Shown here: one piece after another, positions 27,694 through 34,683 of the stretch
How the letters are laid out: each line of letters opens with the position of its first letter
Numbering within the stretch: position 1 is the stretch's first letter
Source of the DNA: Nocardia sp. CC227C
GTDB taxonomy: Bacteria > Actinomycetota > Actinomycetes > Mycobacteriales > Mycobacteriaceae
Reading direction: 5' to 3'
Assembly: GCF_030767025.1 (NCBI RefSeq)
Contig: NZ_JASITE010000005.1
Location: forward strand, 1-64,000
DNA: 64,000 bases
The notes under the pieces: generated by a model
Told to the model about the DNA's origin: nothing
Database searches by the model: none
The model's input: the letters and a program-made list of their open reading frames with translations, nothing else
Translations under genes and position numbers: made by a program

Positions 27694-28239
27694 ATGACCG
27701 CCAGCACCACCGCCCTGACCGCCGGAACCTGGACCATCGACGCCGCGCATTCCACGCTCGGCTTCGCGGTACGCCACCTGATGGTGTCCAAGGTCCGCGG
27801 ACGCTTCACCGACTTCTCCGGCCGGCTCGTCGTCGGCGAGGACGGCACCGCCAGCGCCGAGGCGGAAATCCGCGTGGACTCGGTGACCACCGACAATCCG
27901 CAGCGCGACGCCCACCTGCGCACCGCCGATTTCTTCAATGCCGAGAACTTCCCGCTGGCCACCTTCAAGTCCACCGGCTTCCGGGTCGTCGGCGAGGATT
28001 TCGAGGTCGACGGCGAGTTCAGCATCGCCGGTGTCACCAAGCCGATCACGCTCGAGGTGGAGTTCCTGGGCGTGAATCCGGGCATGGGTCAAGGCCCGGT
28101 CGCCGGTTTCGAGGCGAAGGCGGTCATCAATCGCCGAGATTGGGGAATCACCATCGATATGCCTCTGGCCGATGGCGGCGCGGTGATCGGCGACAAGATC
28201 ACCCTGACCCTCGGCATCGAGGTCGTCCAGCAGGGCTGA
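27694..28239 (+). CDS. YceI-family protein
   Basis: A 181-residue YceI protein, a lipocalin-like beta-barrel that binds isoprenoid-type lipids. The family start 'WTIDAAHSTLGFAVRHLMVS' and the end 'NRRDWGITIDMPLADGGAVI' are both clear. No signal peptide is present, as in most actinobacterial members, so it is probably cytoplasmic. GAGGAGA precedes ATG 27694 by 6 bases. It follows the LLM gene by 25 bases and precedes the GNAT gene by 41 bases. Confidence 0.93.
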   Translation: MTASTTALTAGTWTIDAAHSTLGFAVRHLMVSKVRGRFTDFSGRLVVGEDGTASAEAEIRVDSVTTDNPQRDAHLRTADFFNAENFPLATFKSTGFRVVGEDFEVDGEFSIAGVTKPITLEVEFLGVNPGMGQGPVAGFEAKAVINRRDWGITIDMPLADGGAVIGDKITLTLGIEVVQQG

Positions 28240-28280
28240 ACCACTTCGCCGCGCGGCGAACCGATCGAAAGCGAGGAGAT

Positions 28281-28607
28281 ATGAGCGAACCGACCGTCAT
28301 CCAGCGGGACGACGCCGCCCCGGAACAGTTCGATATCGAGGTGGATGGCGAACGCGCCGGACTGGCCGCTTATGTGGACGCCGGTGACCAGCGCATTTTC
28401 TACCACACCGAACTCGATGATCGGTTCTCCGGCCGGGGCCTGGGCAGTGTCCTGATCCGGGAGGCACTCACCGCGACCCGGAAACAGGGCAAACGCATCG
28501 TCCCCGTCTGCCCCTTCGTCGCCCACTTCGTGGAGAAGCACCACGACTTCGACGATCTCGTGGACCCGGTGACACCGGAGGCCAAGGCGGCGGCCACGGC
28601 CGACTAG
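28281..28607 (+). CDS. small GNAT-fold N-acetyltransferase (YidJ/NATD1-like)
   Basis: A 108-residue single-domain GNAT protein. 'HTELDDRFSGRGLGSVLIRE' holds the acetyl-CoA pyrophosphate loop (RGLGS), and 'VPVCPFVAHFVEKHHDFDDL' is typical of the short YidJ/NATD1 group, whose substrate is not known to me. ATG 28281 has GCGAGGAGAT just upstream, so longer in-frame versions are rejected. It is the last gene of the LLM operon and is followed by a strong hairpin. Confidence 0.85.
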   Translation: MSEPTVIQRDDAAPEQFDIEVDGERAGLAAYVDAGDQRIFYHTELDDRFSGRGLGSVLIREALTATRKQGKRIVPVCPFVAHFVEKHHDFDDLVDPVTPEAKAAATAD

Positions 28608-28619
28608 CGTGCGGCGGCG

Positions 28620-28652
28620 CGCATCGGCCCCGGACGGCACGGGGCCGATGCG
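28620..28652. terminator. hairpin between convergent GNAT and P450 genes
   Basis: CGCATCGGCCCCG (28620-28632) pairs perfectly with CGGGGCCGATGCG (28640-28652) with a 7-base loop. It lies 12 bases after the GNAT stop and can serve both converging operons. Confidence 0.75.
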
Positions 28653-28707
28653 GCCCGCCGCCACCCGGGGCCGACGTGGAGTTCGCGGGTGCGTTCCCCG
28701 CTGCGGG

Positions 28708-29928
28708 CTACGCCCGCAGATACACTGGCAACTCGGCGTGCCCATTGGAGATGAAGCTGGCCAGCGGAGTCAGCTGGTCCGGCGCGACCGCGAGCCGCAT
28801 CTCCGGAAAGCGCCGGAACAGCGCGGGCAGCGCGGAATTGGCCTCCATCCGGGCCAGCGGCGCGCCCAGGCAGTGGTGCGCGCCGTAGCCGAAGGCCATG
28901 TGGTTCTTGTCCGCTCGCGCCAGATCGAGCTGATCGGCGGTGTCGCCGTGCACCTTCGGGTCGCGGCCGGGCCCGGCATAGCAGGCCAGGATCGGATCGC
29001 CCTTGGCGATGCGCACGCCGTCGAGTTCGATGTCGTCCACCGCGTAGCGCAGCGGCACGTGCACGACCGCGCCCTCGAGCCGCAGCGACTCCTCCACCAG
29101 ATCCGACCAGGCCGCCCGGCCCGCCATCAGGTCGGCGCGCGCCTCCGGATGGGTGAGGGTGGCGAAGATGGCCTGGTCCAACAGGTTGATGGTGGTCTCG
29201 TGCCCGGCGGTGATGACCAGCAGCAGGGTGTCGACGAGTTCCTGCTCCTCCAGCGTCGAACCGTCCTCGTCGCGGGTGGTGATGAGCACGCTGGTCATAT
29301 CGTCGCCCGGCGTCGCGCGCTTGTAGGCGATGAGCTCACCCAGAATCCGGTAGAGCTCCATGTAGTTCGCCTGCGACTCCTCGGGGCCGAGCGTGGTGTC
29401 GAAGACGCCGTCGGCGCACTTGCGCAGGCCGGGCACCAATTCGTCGGGCACGCCCATGAGTTCGGAGATCACCCGGATGGGCAGCGGATAGCAGAACGCC
29501 TCGCGCAGGTCGACCGGCTCCCCGGCCGGGGCGGCGGCGATGGCGTCGAGCAGCTCCGCGGTGATGGCCTCGATGCGCGGTTGCAGGGCCGTGGTGCGGC
29601 GCGCGGTGAAGGCGGGGGCGACGAGTCGGCGCAGCCGCCGGTGATCGGCCCCGTAGGCGGTGAACATATTGTTGACCGCCACCCACAGGAACAGCGGCCA
29701 GTCCGGCGGGATCTCACCGTTGATGAAGGCGGGCCAGTGCTGGCGCGGATCCTTGGAGACGCGCGAATCGGTGAGCAGGCTCGACAGCAGCGCGGTATCG
29801 GTGACCGACCACGCGGTCACGCCGCCGGGCAGTTCCACCAGGCTCGCCGGTCCACGCTCACGTAGTCGATCGATCTCGCCCTGGATGTCGGCTCCCGTGG
29901 GATCCAGGACGATGGGTTCGGTGGTCAC
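28708..29928 (-). CDS. cytochrome P450, CYP154-like, conservon member
   Basis: A 406-residue soluble bacterial P450. All core motifs are intact: I-helix 'VITAGHETTINLL', K-helix 'VEESLRLEGAVVHVPLRYA' (ExxR) and heme loop 'MAFGYGAHHCLGAPLARME' (Cys thiolate ligand). It resembles the CYP154 group that Streptomyces conservons encode beside CYP157. GTG 29928 is preceded by AAGGAG, which overlaps the stop codon of the upstream P450 gene, so translation is coupled. It is the last gene of the six-gene conservon. Ferredoxin partners are not encoded here. Substrate unknown. Confidence 0.9.
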   Translation of the reverse strand: MTTEPIVLDPTGADIQGEIDRLRERGPASLVELPGGVTAWSVTDTALLSSLLTDSRVSKDPRQHWPAFINGEIPPDWPLFLWVAVNNMFTAYGADHRRLRRLVAPAFTARRTTALQPRIEAITAELLDAIAAAPAGEPVDLREAFCYPLPIRVISELMGVPDELVPGLRKCADGVFDTTLGPEESQANYMELYRILGELIAYKRATPGDDMTSVLITTRDEDGSTLEEQELVDTLLLVITAGHETTINLLDQAIFATLTHPEARADLMAGRAAWSDLVEESLRLEGAVVHVPLRYAVDDIELDGVRIAKGDPILACYAGPGRDPKVHGDTADQLDLARADKNHMAFGYGAHHCLGAPLARMEANSALPALFRRFPEMRLAVAPDQLTPLASFISNGHAELPVYLRA

Positions 29929-29937
29929 GCTTTCTCC

Positions 29938-31188
29938 TTACGGCACGGTCAACGGAGCAGTCGGGGGGAAGACGACCGGCAGCGCGGTGAGGGACCGGTG
30001 GAAAGGTCCCGGCCGCCAGGCCAATTCGTCCACGGCGACGCCGAGCCGCAGGTCGGGCAGCGCGTCGAGCAGTTGGTCGATGGCGTCCTCGGCGATCAGG
30101 TACGCCGTCGGGCGGGCCGGACAGGCGTGCGGGCCGACGCCCCAGGACAGATGCGCGCGGTTGTGCAGCGCCCGCCCCGCGCCGATATCCGGGTCGTTGT
30201 TGCAGGCGGCCATGCCGATCACCACCGGCTGATGCGCGGGCAGCCACACCCCGTCGATGAGGATGGGCTGGCGCGGATAGCTCACGCAGTAGTTCGCCAT
30301 CGGCGGATCGGAGTACAGCACCCGGTCCAGGGTGTCGCGGGTGGTGAGGCTGCCCGCGTGCAGACCGTCGGCCATGGTGCCGTCGATGAGCATGAGCCGC
30401 AGCGCGTTCACGATGAGGTTCTGCGCCGGTTCGATGCCCGCGCCGTAGAGGGTGACGATCTGGTGGATCATCTCCTCGTCGGACAGTTCGGCGGGGTCGG
30501 CGGCCAGTCGGGAGACGATGTCGTCACCGGGCCGGGATCGCTTGCTGAGCACCAGTTCCAGAATGGCCTCGGTGAGGACGCGGTTGCCCTCCTCGGCATC
30601 GACCCCGTCGAAGATGGCGGCCATTCCGGCGGCGATGCGCTGGCCGATCTCCGCCGGGCAGCCCAGCAGGGCGTTGACCGCTTCGAAGGCGAGCGGAAAC
30701 GCGTACTGGGCCATCAGATCCGCGCTTCCGGACCCGCAGAAGGCGTTGATCAGCGGTACCGCGATGCGCTCCACGGTGTCGTGCAGCGCGTAGAGGTCCA
30801 CGGCGCGAATGGCGGCCACATTGGCCTGCCGGTACCGGATGTGCTCGTTGCCCGCGCTGCGCAGGGCGTTCGGCCGCCATTCCAGCATGGGCATGATCGG
30901 GCTGTCGGCGGGGGCGGTGCGCTGCCAGTACCGGGGATCGGCGGGAAAGTGCTCGGGGTCGTTGAGGATGCGCACGGCGGCGCGGTATCCGACGACCAGG
31001 GTGGCCGGTACGCCCGGGGCGAGGTCCACCGGCGCCAATGGGCCGAAGCGGCGGCGCATCTGCTCGTAGGCGCCGTGCGGATCGGCCGCGAATTCCGCGG
31101 TGTACATGGCGATCCGGGGTCCATCGGAACCGATGGGCGAGCCGTAGGGCACCGGGGCGGTGATGGGCTCGATGAAGTTGCGGGTCAC
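29938..31188 (-). CDS. divergent cytochrome P450 lacking ExxR (CYP157-like)
   Basis: A 416-residue P450-fold protein with altered motifs. The heme loop is 'LSWGVGPHACPARPTAYLI', keeping the Cys ligand but with Trp for Phe and Ala for the last Gly. The K-helix region reads 'DRVLYSDPPMANYCVSYPRQ', so the otherwise near-universal ExxR is absent. The I-helix 'LYGAGIEPAQNLI' has Pro where the catalytic Thr should be. CYP157 proteins of Streptomyces, also in conservons beside CYP154, are known to lack ExxR. GTG 31188 overlaps the cvnD stop (GTGA). It may be non-catalytic and act as a partner or sensor. Confidence 0.85.
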   Translation of the reverse strand: MTRNFIEPITAPVPYGSPIGSDGPRIAMYTAEFAADPHGAYEQMRRRFGPLAPVDLAPGVPATLVVGYRAAVRILNDPEHFPADPRYWQRTAPADSPIMPMLEWRPNALRSAGNEHIRYRQANVAAIRAVDLYALHDTVERIAVPLINAFCGSGSADLMAQYAFPLAFEAVNALLGCPAEIGQRIAAGMAAIFDGVDAEEGNRVLTEAILELVLSKRSRPGDDIVSRLAADPAELSDEEMIHQIVTLYGAGIEPAQNLIVNALRLMLIDGTMADGLHAGSLTTRDTLDRVLYSDPPMANYCVSYPRQPILIDGVWLPAHQPVVIGMAACNNDPDIGAGRALHNRAHLSWGVGPHACPARPTAYLIAEDAIDQLLDALPDLRLGVAVDELAWRPGPFHRSLTALPVVFPPTAPLTVP

Positions 31189-31790
31189 CGCATGGACCCC
31201 GCACGGCGGGACAGGTATTCCACCAGCGTGATCAGGGAGCGGACACAGGTGCCGCGATCGCGGGCGTCCAGCGCCATCAGCGGTGTGTCCGGGGTGAGAT
31301 CGAGGGCGTCGCGCACCTCGCCGAGCGGGTACCGGATCGCATCGTCGAATTCGTTGATGCCGACGGCGTAGGGCACCTCGCGCTCCTCCAGCAGGGCCAG
31401 CACCTCGTCGGACTGTTCGATCCGCCGGGTGTCGACCAGGACCAGCGCACCCAGCGCACCGCGGGCCAGTTCCTCCCACAGCGGGACGAAACGATGCTGT
31501 CCCGGAGTGCCGAACAGGTACAGGGCCAGCCGCGGGTTCAGGGTGATGCGACCGAAGTCCATGGCCACGGTGGTGGTCGTCTTACCGGGCAATCCGGCCA
31601 TATCGTCCACGCCCACACTGGCTTCGGTAATGGTCTCCTCCGTGTGCAGCGGCCGGATCTCGGAAACGCTGGCGACGAAGGTGGTCTTGCCGACGCCGAA
31701 ATTGCCCGCCACCAAGAGTTTCACCGATCGGGTGACGGTATCGGGAACGTGATCGACGACGAGCTCAGGCCGAGAGAGCGCGGAGCCCAT
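31185..31790 (-). CDS. cvnD: conservon GTP-binding protein
   Basis: A 201-residue small GTPase of the ATP/GTP-binding conservon family, distantly like Ras/Mgl. G1 is 'LVAGNFGVGKTTFVASV', G3 'FGTPGQHRF', and the G4 region is 'VGINEFDDA' (N-E-F-D in place of NKxD). In conservons it is the GTP switch that works at the membrane with the kinase-like CvnA, roadblock CvnB and DUF742 CvnC proteins. Start ATG 31790 lies 26 bases inside the cvnC gene; its stop overlaps the P450 start. The absence of a normal NKxD Lys is typical of this family as I recall. Confidence 0.92.
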   Translation of the reverse strand: MGSALSRPELVVDHVPDTVTRSVKLLVAGNFGVGKTTFVASVSEIRPLHTEETITEASVGVDDMAGLPGKTTTTVAMDFGRITLNPRLALYLFGTPGQHRFVPLWEELARGALGALVLVDTRRIEQSDEVLALLEEREVPYAVGINEFDDAIRYPLGEVRDALDLTPDTPLMALDARDRGTCVRSLITLVEYLSRRAGSMR

Positions 31791-32112
31791 TCAGTACCTC
31801 CTCCAGCAACGCAGCATCCGGCATCTCTTCGGCCGGGGTAGGAGTGGTCAGGTGTCCGCTGTCGAGCAGGTCGGCTGCGACGATCTTCACGACGGACGGC
31901 GGCAGGTCGAGATATGCCGCGACCTCGGCGAGCGACAGGACACCACGACGGCAGATACTCAGCACCCGGATCGCGTCGGGGGTGGCTCCGAGTTCGGGTT
32001 CCCGCGCCGCGACCACCAGGGTGACCAAGCCCAGATTCCGGGTCGGCCGGCTCCGGCCGCCCGTGCGCACGTACGCCCGGACCAGGTCCGGATCCCGCCG
32101 CTGCCCGGTCAT
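31765..32112 (-). CDS. cvnC: conservon DUF742 protein
   Basis: A 115-residue DUF742 protein, third gene of the conservon. 'DPDLVRAYVRTGGRSRPTRN' at the start and 'ICRRGVLSLAEVAAYLDLPP' (a winged-helix-like segment) are the family landmarks. ATG 32112 overlaps the cvnB stop (ATGA), so upstream in-frame extension is rejected. Its 3' end overlaps cvnD by 26 bases. DUF742 proteins are adaptor-like partners in the CvnA-D membrane complex. Confidence 0.9.
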   Translation of the reverse strand: MTGQRRDPDLVRAYVRTGGRSRPTRNLGLVTLVVAAREPELGATPDAIRVLSICRRGVLSLAEVAAYLDLPPSVVKIVAADLLDSGHLTTPTPAEEMPDAALLEEVLNGLRALSA

Positions 32113-32549
32113 TGCAGGTCGCCGCCAACCCTCTGGTTCGACATCGAACCCAGCTCGTGCCCGACGCGGACCGCGAGCGCGTTCATGCGGTGCGCGACCA
32201 GGCTGACGTCCACCTCGGCGGTGGTCGCCACCCCTAGCAGCGCACCCACTCCGGCGGCGGTGATGAAGATCATCCCGCCGTCGTACTCGGTCATGTTCTG
32301 GCGCACCGAGTTCGAATTGCCGCAGAACTCGCCGAGCGCCTTGCCGAGTGAACGCAGGCCCGACGCCGCGGCGGCGAAGCGCTCGGCGTCGTCCACGCCG
32401 ATACCACCGGTGTGCGCGATCCGTAGCCCGTCGTCGGAGAGTAGGACGGCGAAGCGCACGCCCGGAATCTCCAATTCGCTGAGCATCCACGCCAATTTAT
32501 TGGCGTGCTCGGTTACGGCGGTGCCGGGTGTTCCCATCGGAAACGTCAT
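32109..32549 (-). CDS. cvnB: conservon roadblock/LC7 protein
   Basis: A 146-residue roadblock/LC7-fold protein ('KLAWMLSELEIPGVRFAVLL', 'RSLGKALGEFCGNSNSVRQN'). Such proteins act as GTPase-activating or regulatory partners of the conservon GTPase. ATG 32549 follows CGAAGGG very closely; a TTG at 32576 that overlaps the cvnA stop (TTGA) is an alternative start adding nine residues, and ATG 32537 a shorter one. The stop overlaps cvnC. The start is therefore uncertain but the gene is not. Confidence 0.88.
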   Translation of the reverse strand: MTFPMGTPGTAVTEHANKLAWMLSELEIPGVRFAVLLSDDGLRIAHTGGIGVDDAERFAAAASGLRSLGKALGEFCGNSNSVRQNMTEYDGGMIFITAAGVGALLGVATTAEVDVSLVAHRMNALAVRVGHELGSMSNQRVGGDLQ

Positions 32550-32572
32550 CCCTTCGGTGTCAACGTGCGCTG

Positions 32573-33763
32573 TCAACGCGCGGCGGCGCGGCCGCTCTGC
32601 GAACCGCTGTGCCAGGCGGCGGCGATATCGGGTCGAGCAATGCTGGTGTCCTGCTGCGTTTCCGCCTCAGGGCGCGGTTCCCGGACGGTACCCACCGCCG
32701 CGAGCGCGGGGGACCGGCGACGGCGTTTGGGCAGGCCACCTTCGGTGATGTCGCGCACCGATGCGGGCTCCTCGGTCGGCGCCGGGGCCGGCGCGGGGTC
32801 GGGTGCGGGGGCGGCGACCTGCGGTACCGGCACGACCTCGGTCGCCGGGCCGTCGACTCCGGCACGGCGGGGCACGAACAGCGCCTCGGGCACGAACACC
32901 ATCGCGCGGGTACCGCCGTAGGCGTTGGGGCCGTCCACGTAGACGGTGAAGCCGTAGCGCCGGGCCAGCGCGGAGACGCTGGGGAAGCCGACGCGGGGGG
33001 TGGGTCCGAGCTGGTGGATGTCGACCGAGCGCTCGCCCGCCAGCACCTGGCGCGCCTCCTCCATCTGCTCGTTGTTCATGCGCACGCCGGCGTCGTCGAT
33101 GATGATGGTGACGCCGTGGTGCCCCTCCTGGAATCCGACGTCCACGTAGGAGGTGGGCGGCGAATAGCGCAGGGCGTTGTCGAGCAGGGTCGCGATGGTG
33201 TGCACCAGCGGTTCCACGGCGCGGCTGATGACCACCCGGTCGAGCTGGTTGAACCGCACCCGGGTGAAGTCGCGCACGCGGCCGATCGCGCCGCCGACGA
33301 TGTCGGTGAGCGGCTGCTGCGGCCAGCGACGGCCCGGCAGACCACCGGAGACGATCACGTAGGACTGCGCCTGCCGCAGCATCTGCTGCACGCTGTGGTC
33401 GATGCGGGTGAGGGTTTCGTACACCTCGTCGCCGCGATGCTCGCGCAGCGCGTTGCTCACCACTTGGCCCACGTCCGCGCCGAGGCTCACCACGGAGGTG
33501 CCGAAGGAGCGCACCGCCGCACCGGTGGCCGTGCGCGCACCGGATTCCAGTTCGGCGCGCACCGACGCCTCGGCGCGGGCGATGGCTTGGCGCGCGTCCT
33601 CTTCGAATTCGAGTCGGCTCTGTTCCCAGGCTTCGGTGCGCATACGAAGCTCGTGCTCCAGCGCACGGGCGCGCGTGCGCTCCCGTGCCGCGTAGGCACC
33701 GAGCGCTCCGAGGAGCAACAGAGCGACGACCCAGGAAATCACCATGGCGATGGATAGATTCAC
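32573..33763 (-). CDS. cvnA: conservon sensor-kinase-like membrane protein
   Basis: A 396-residue protein with one N-terminal membrane helix (residues 4-25), a coiled-coil-like Arg/Glu-rich stretch to ~75, a dimerisation region around 'TRIDHSVQQMLRQAQSYVIV', and an HATPase_c domain (~185-310: N box 'IATLLDNALRYSPP', 'IIIDDAGVRMN'). The ~90-residue C-terminal tail is Pro/Ala-rich and disordered. There is no extracellular sensor and no clear HAMP or receiver domain, as expected for CvnA. It is the first gene of a conservon, with its promoter in 33764-33918. Whether it autophosphorylates is not evident. Confidence 0.9.
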   Translation of the reverse strand: MNLSIAMVISWVVALLLLGALGAYAARERTRARALEHELRMRTEAWEQSRLEFEEDARQAIARAEASVRAELESGARTATGAAVRSFGTSVVSLGADVGQVVSNALREHRGDEVYETLTRIDHSVQQMLRQAQSYVIVSGGLPGRRWPQQPLTDIVGGAIGRVRDFTRVRFNQLDRVVISRAVEPLVHTIATLLDNALRYSPPTSYVDVGFQEGHHGVTIIIDDAGVRMNNEQMEEARQVLAGERSVDIHQLGPTPRVGFPSVSALARRYGFTVYVDGPNAYGGTRAMVFVPEALFVPRRAGVDGPATEVVPVPQVAAPAPDPAPAPAPTEEPASVRDITEGGLPKRRRRSPALAAVGTVREPRPEAETQQDTSIARPDIAAAWHSGSQSGRAAAR

Positions 33764-33914
33764 AGCGTTCGGTCTCGCCCTTCCTCGCAGCTCATGTCGA
33801 GTGTTCGGAGATCGCGCGCGCGGCAGCGGCTTTCATTGCGCGCGGACTGCGATTCCGACGACTCGAACACAGTAGCAGCATCGCAGCGAATCCTCGACCG
33901 ACTCCGCAAGATCG

Positions 33915-33935
33915 GAAAACCGTGCACTGCACGGT
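33915..33935 (-). terminator. palindrome plus T-run after the TetR gene
   Basis: ACCGTGCA-C-TGCACGGT (33919-33935) is a perfect 17-base inverted repeat followed, reading the - strand, by TTTT. It lies 13 bases beyond the TetR stop. The 1-base centre means only about six base pairs can form with a real loop, so it could equally be an operator for the conservon promoter just downstream. Confidence 0.5.
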
Positions 33936-33948
33936 ATTACGCGAGGCG

Positions 33949-34527
33949 TCAGTTCGCGGTGGCGGACGCGCGCGTGTACTGGTCCACCAGCGCCGTCAGC
34001 TGTTTCCCGGTGCGCTCGAGCGGTTCGACGGACCGCTGTGCCAATGACATGACAATCGCGCCCTCTACCGCGGCGATGATGGTGGTCGCCAGTGTGCGCG
34101 CGGTCTCGGGATCGACCTGTTCGGCCCGCAGGCGCTCGGTGAGGATGTCCTCCCACTCGGCGAACACGTCCCCCGCCGCGTCGGCGGCCGCCGCCGATTC
34201 CGCGCGGCCCAGCGCGGCGGCCACGATCGGGCAGCCCGCGGAGAAATCGCTGGCGATGAGGGCTTCGCGCCAGATCCCCGGCACGGCGGCGATAGCGGAG
34301 ACCGCGTCCGCACCCGCCGCGAAAGTTCGGATAAGGGCACTTGACGCCGCCCCGGCGGCCCGAGTGGCCTCGGCGACCAGTTCTGCCTTGCCGCCCGGGA
34401 AGTTGAGATAGATCGAGCGGCGCGAGATGCCGCTGTGCTCGAGCAGTTGCGCCACGCCCGTACCCGCGATGCCGTAGCGGCGCATGAGGTCGATCGCGCT
34501 GCCGACCAGTTTGTCCCTGGCTCCCAT
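33949..34527 (-). CDS. TetR/AcrR-family repressor (LmrA/YxaF-like)
   Basis: A 192-residue TetR regulator. The N-terminal helix-turn-helix is 'YGIAGTGVAQLLEHSGISRR' followed by 'SIYLNFPGGKAELVAEA' (residues ~18-55). The C-terminal domain with 'SDFSAGCPIVAAALGRAESA' and 'TTIIAAVEGAIVMSLAQRS' fits the LmrA/YxaF C-terminal type. It is divergent from the OYE-nitroreductase fusion gene, with two near-identical palindromes between, so it probably represses both itself and that gene until a ligand binds. Confidence 0.92.
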   Translation of the reverse strand: MGARDKLVGSAIDLMRRYGIAGTGVAQLLEHSGISRRSIYLNFPGGKAELVAEATRAAGAASSALIRTFAAGADAVSAIAAVPGIWREALIASDFSAGCPIVAAALGRAESAAAADAAGDVFAEWEDILTERLRAEQVDPETARTLATTIIAAVEGAIVMSLAQRSVEPLERTGKQLTALVDQYTRASATAN

Positions 34528-34578
34528 CTGCGCACCCCTTTCCGCGTCGGCCCGCCGTGATCAGTCTACGGCTTGTCC

Positions 34579-34622
34579 TAGACCGGTTGGTGTACTACCG
34601 TCCGAGTATACCGATTGGTCTA
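34579..34622. promoter_or_regulatory. twin TetR operators
   Basis: TAGACCGGTTGGTGTA (34579-34594) and TATACCGATTGGTCTA (34607-34622) share the consensus TAnACCGrTTGGTnTA, each nearly symmetrical around its centre. They are 28 bases apart centre to centre, lying between the divergent TetR and OYE-fusion start codons. This architecture matches repressors of the QacR/LmrA class that bind as pairs of dimers. Confidence 0.75.
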
Positions 34623-34683
34623 CCAACCCGGGCAGCTCGGTCCGCCGACCCGGGCAGCCACTCCACACGAACGGGGGCCGACG

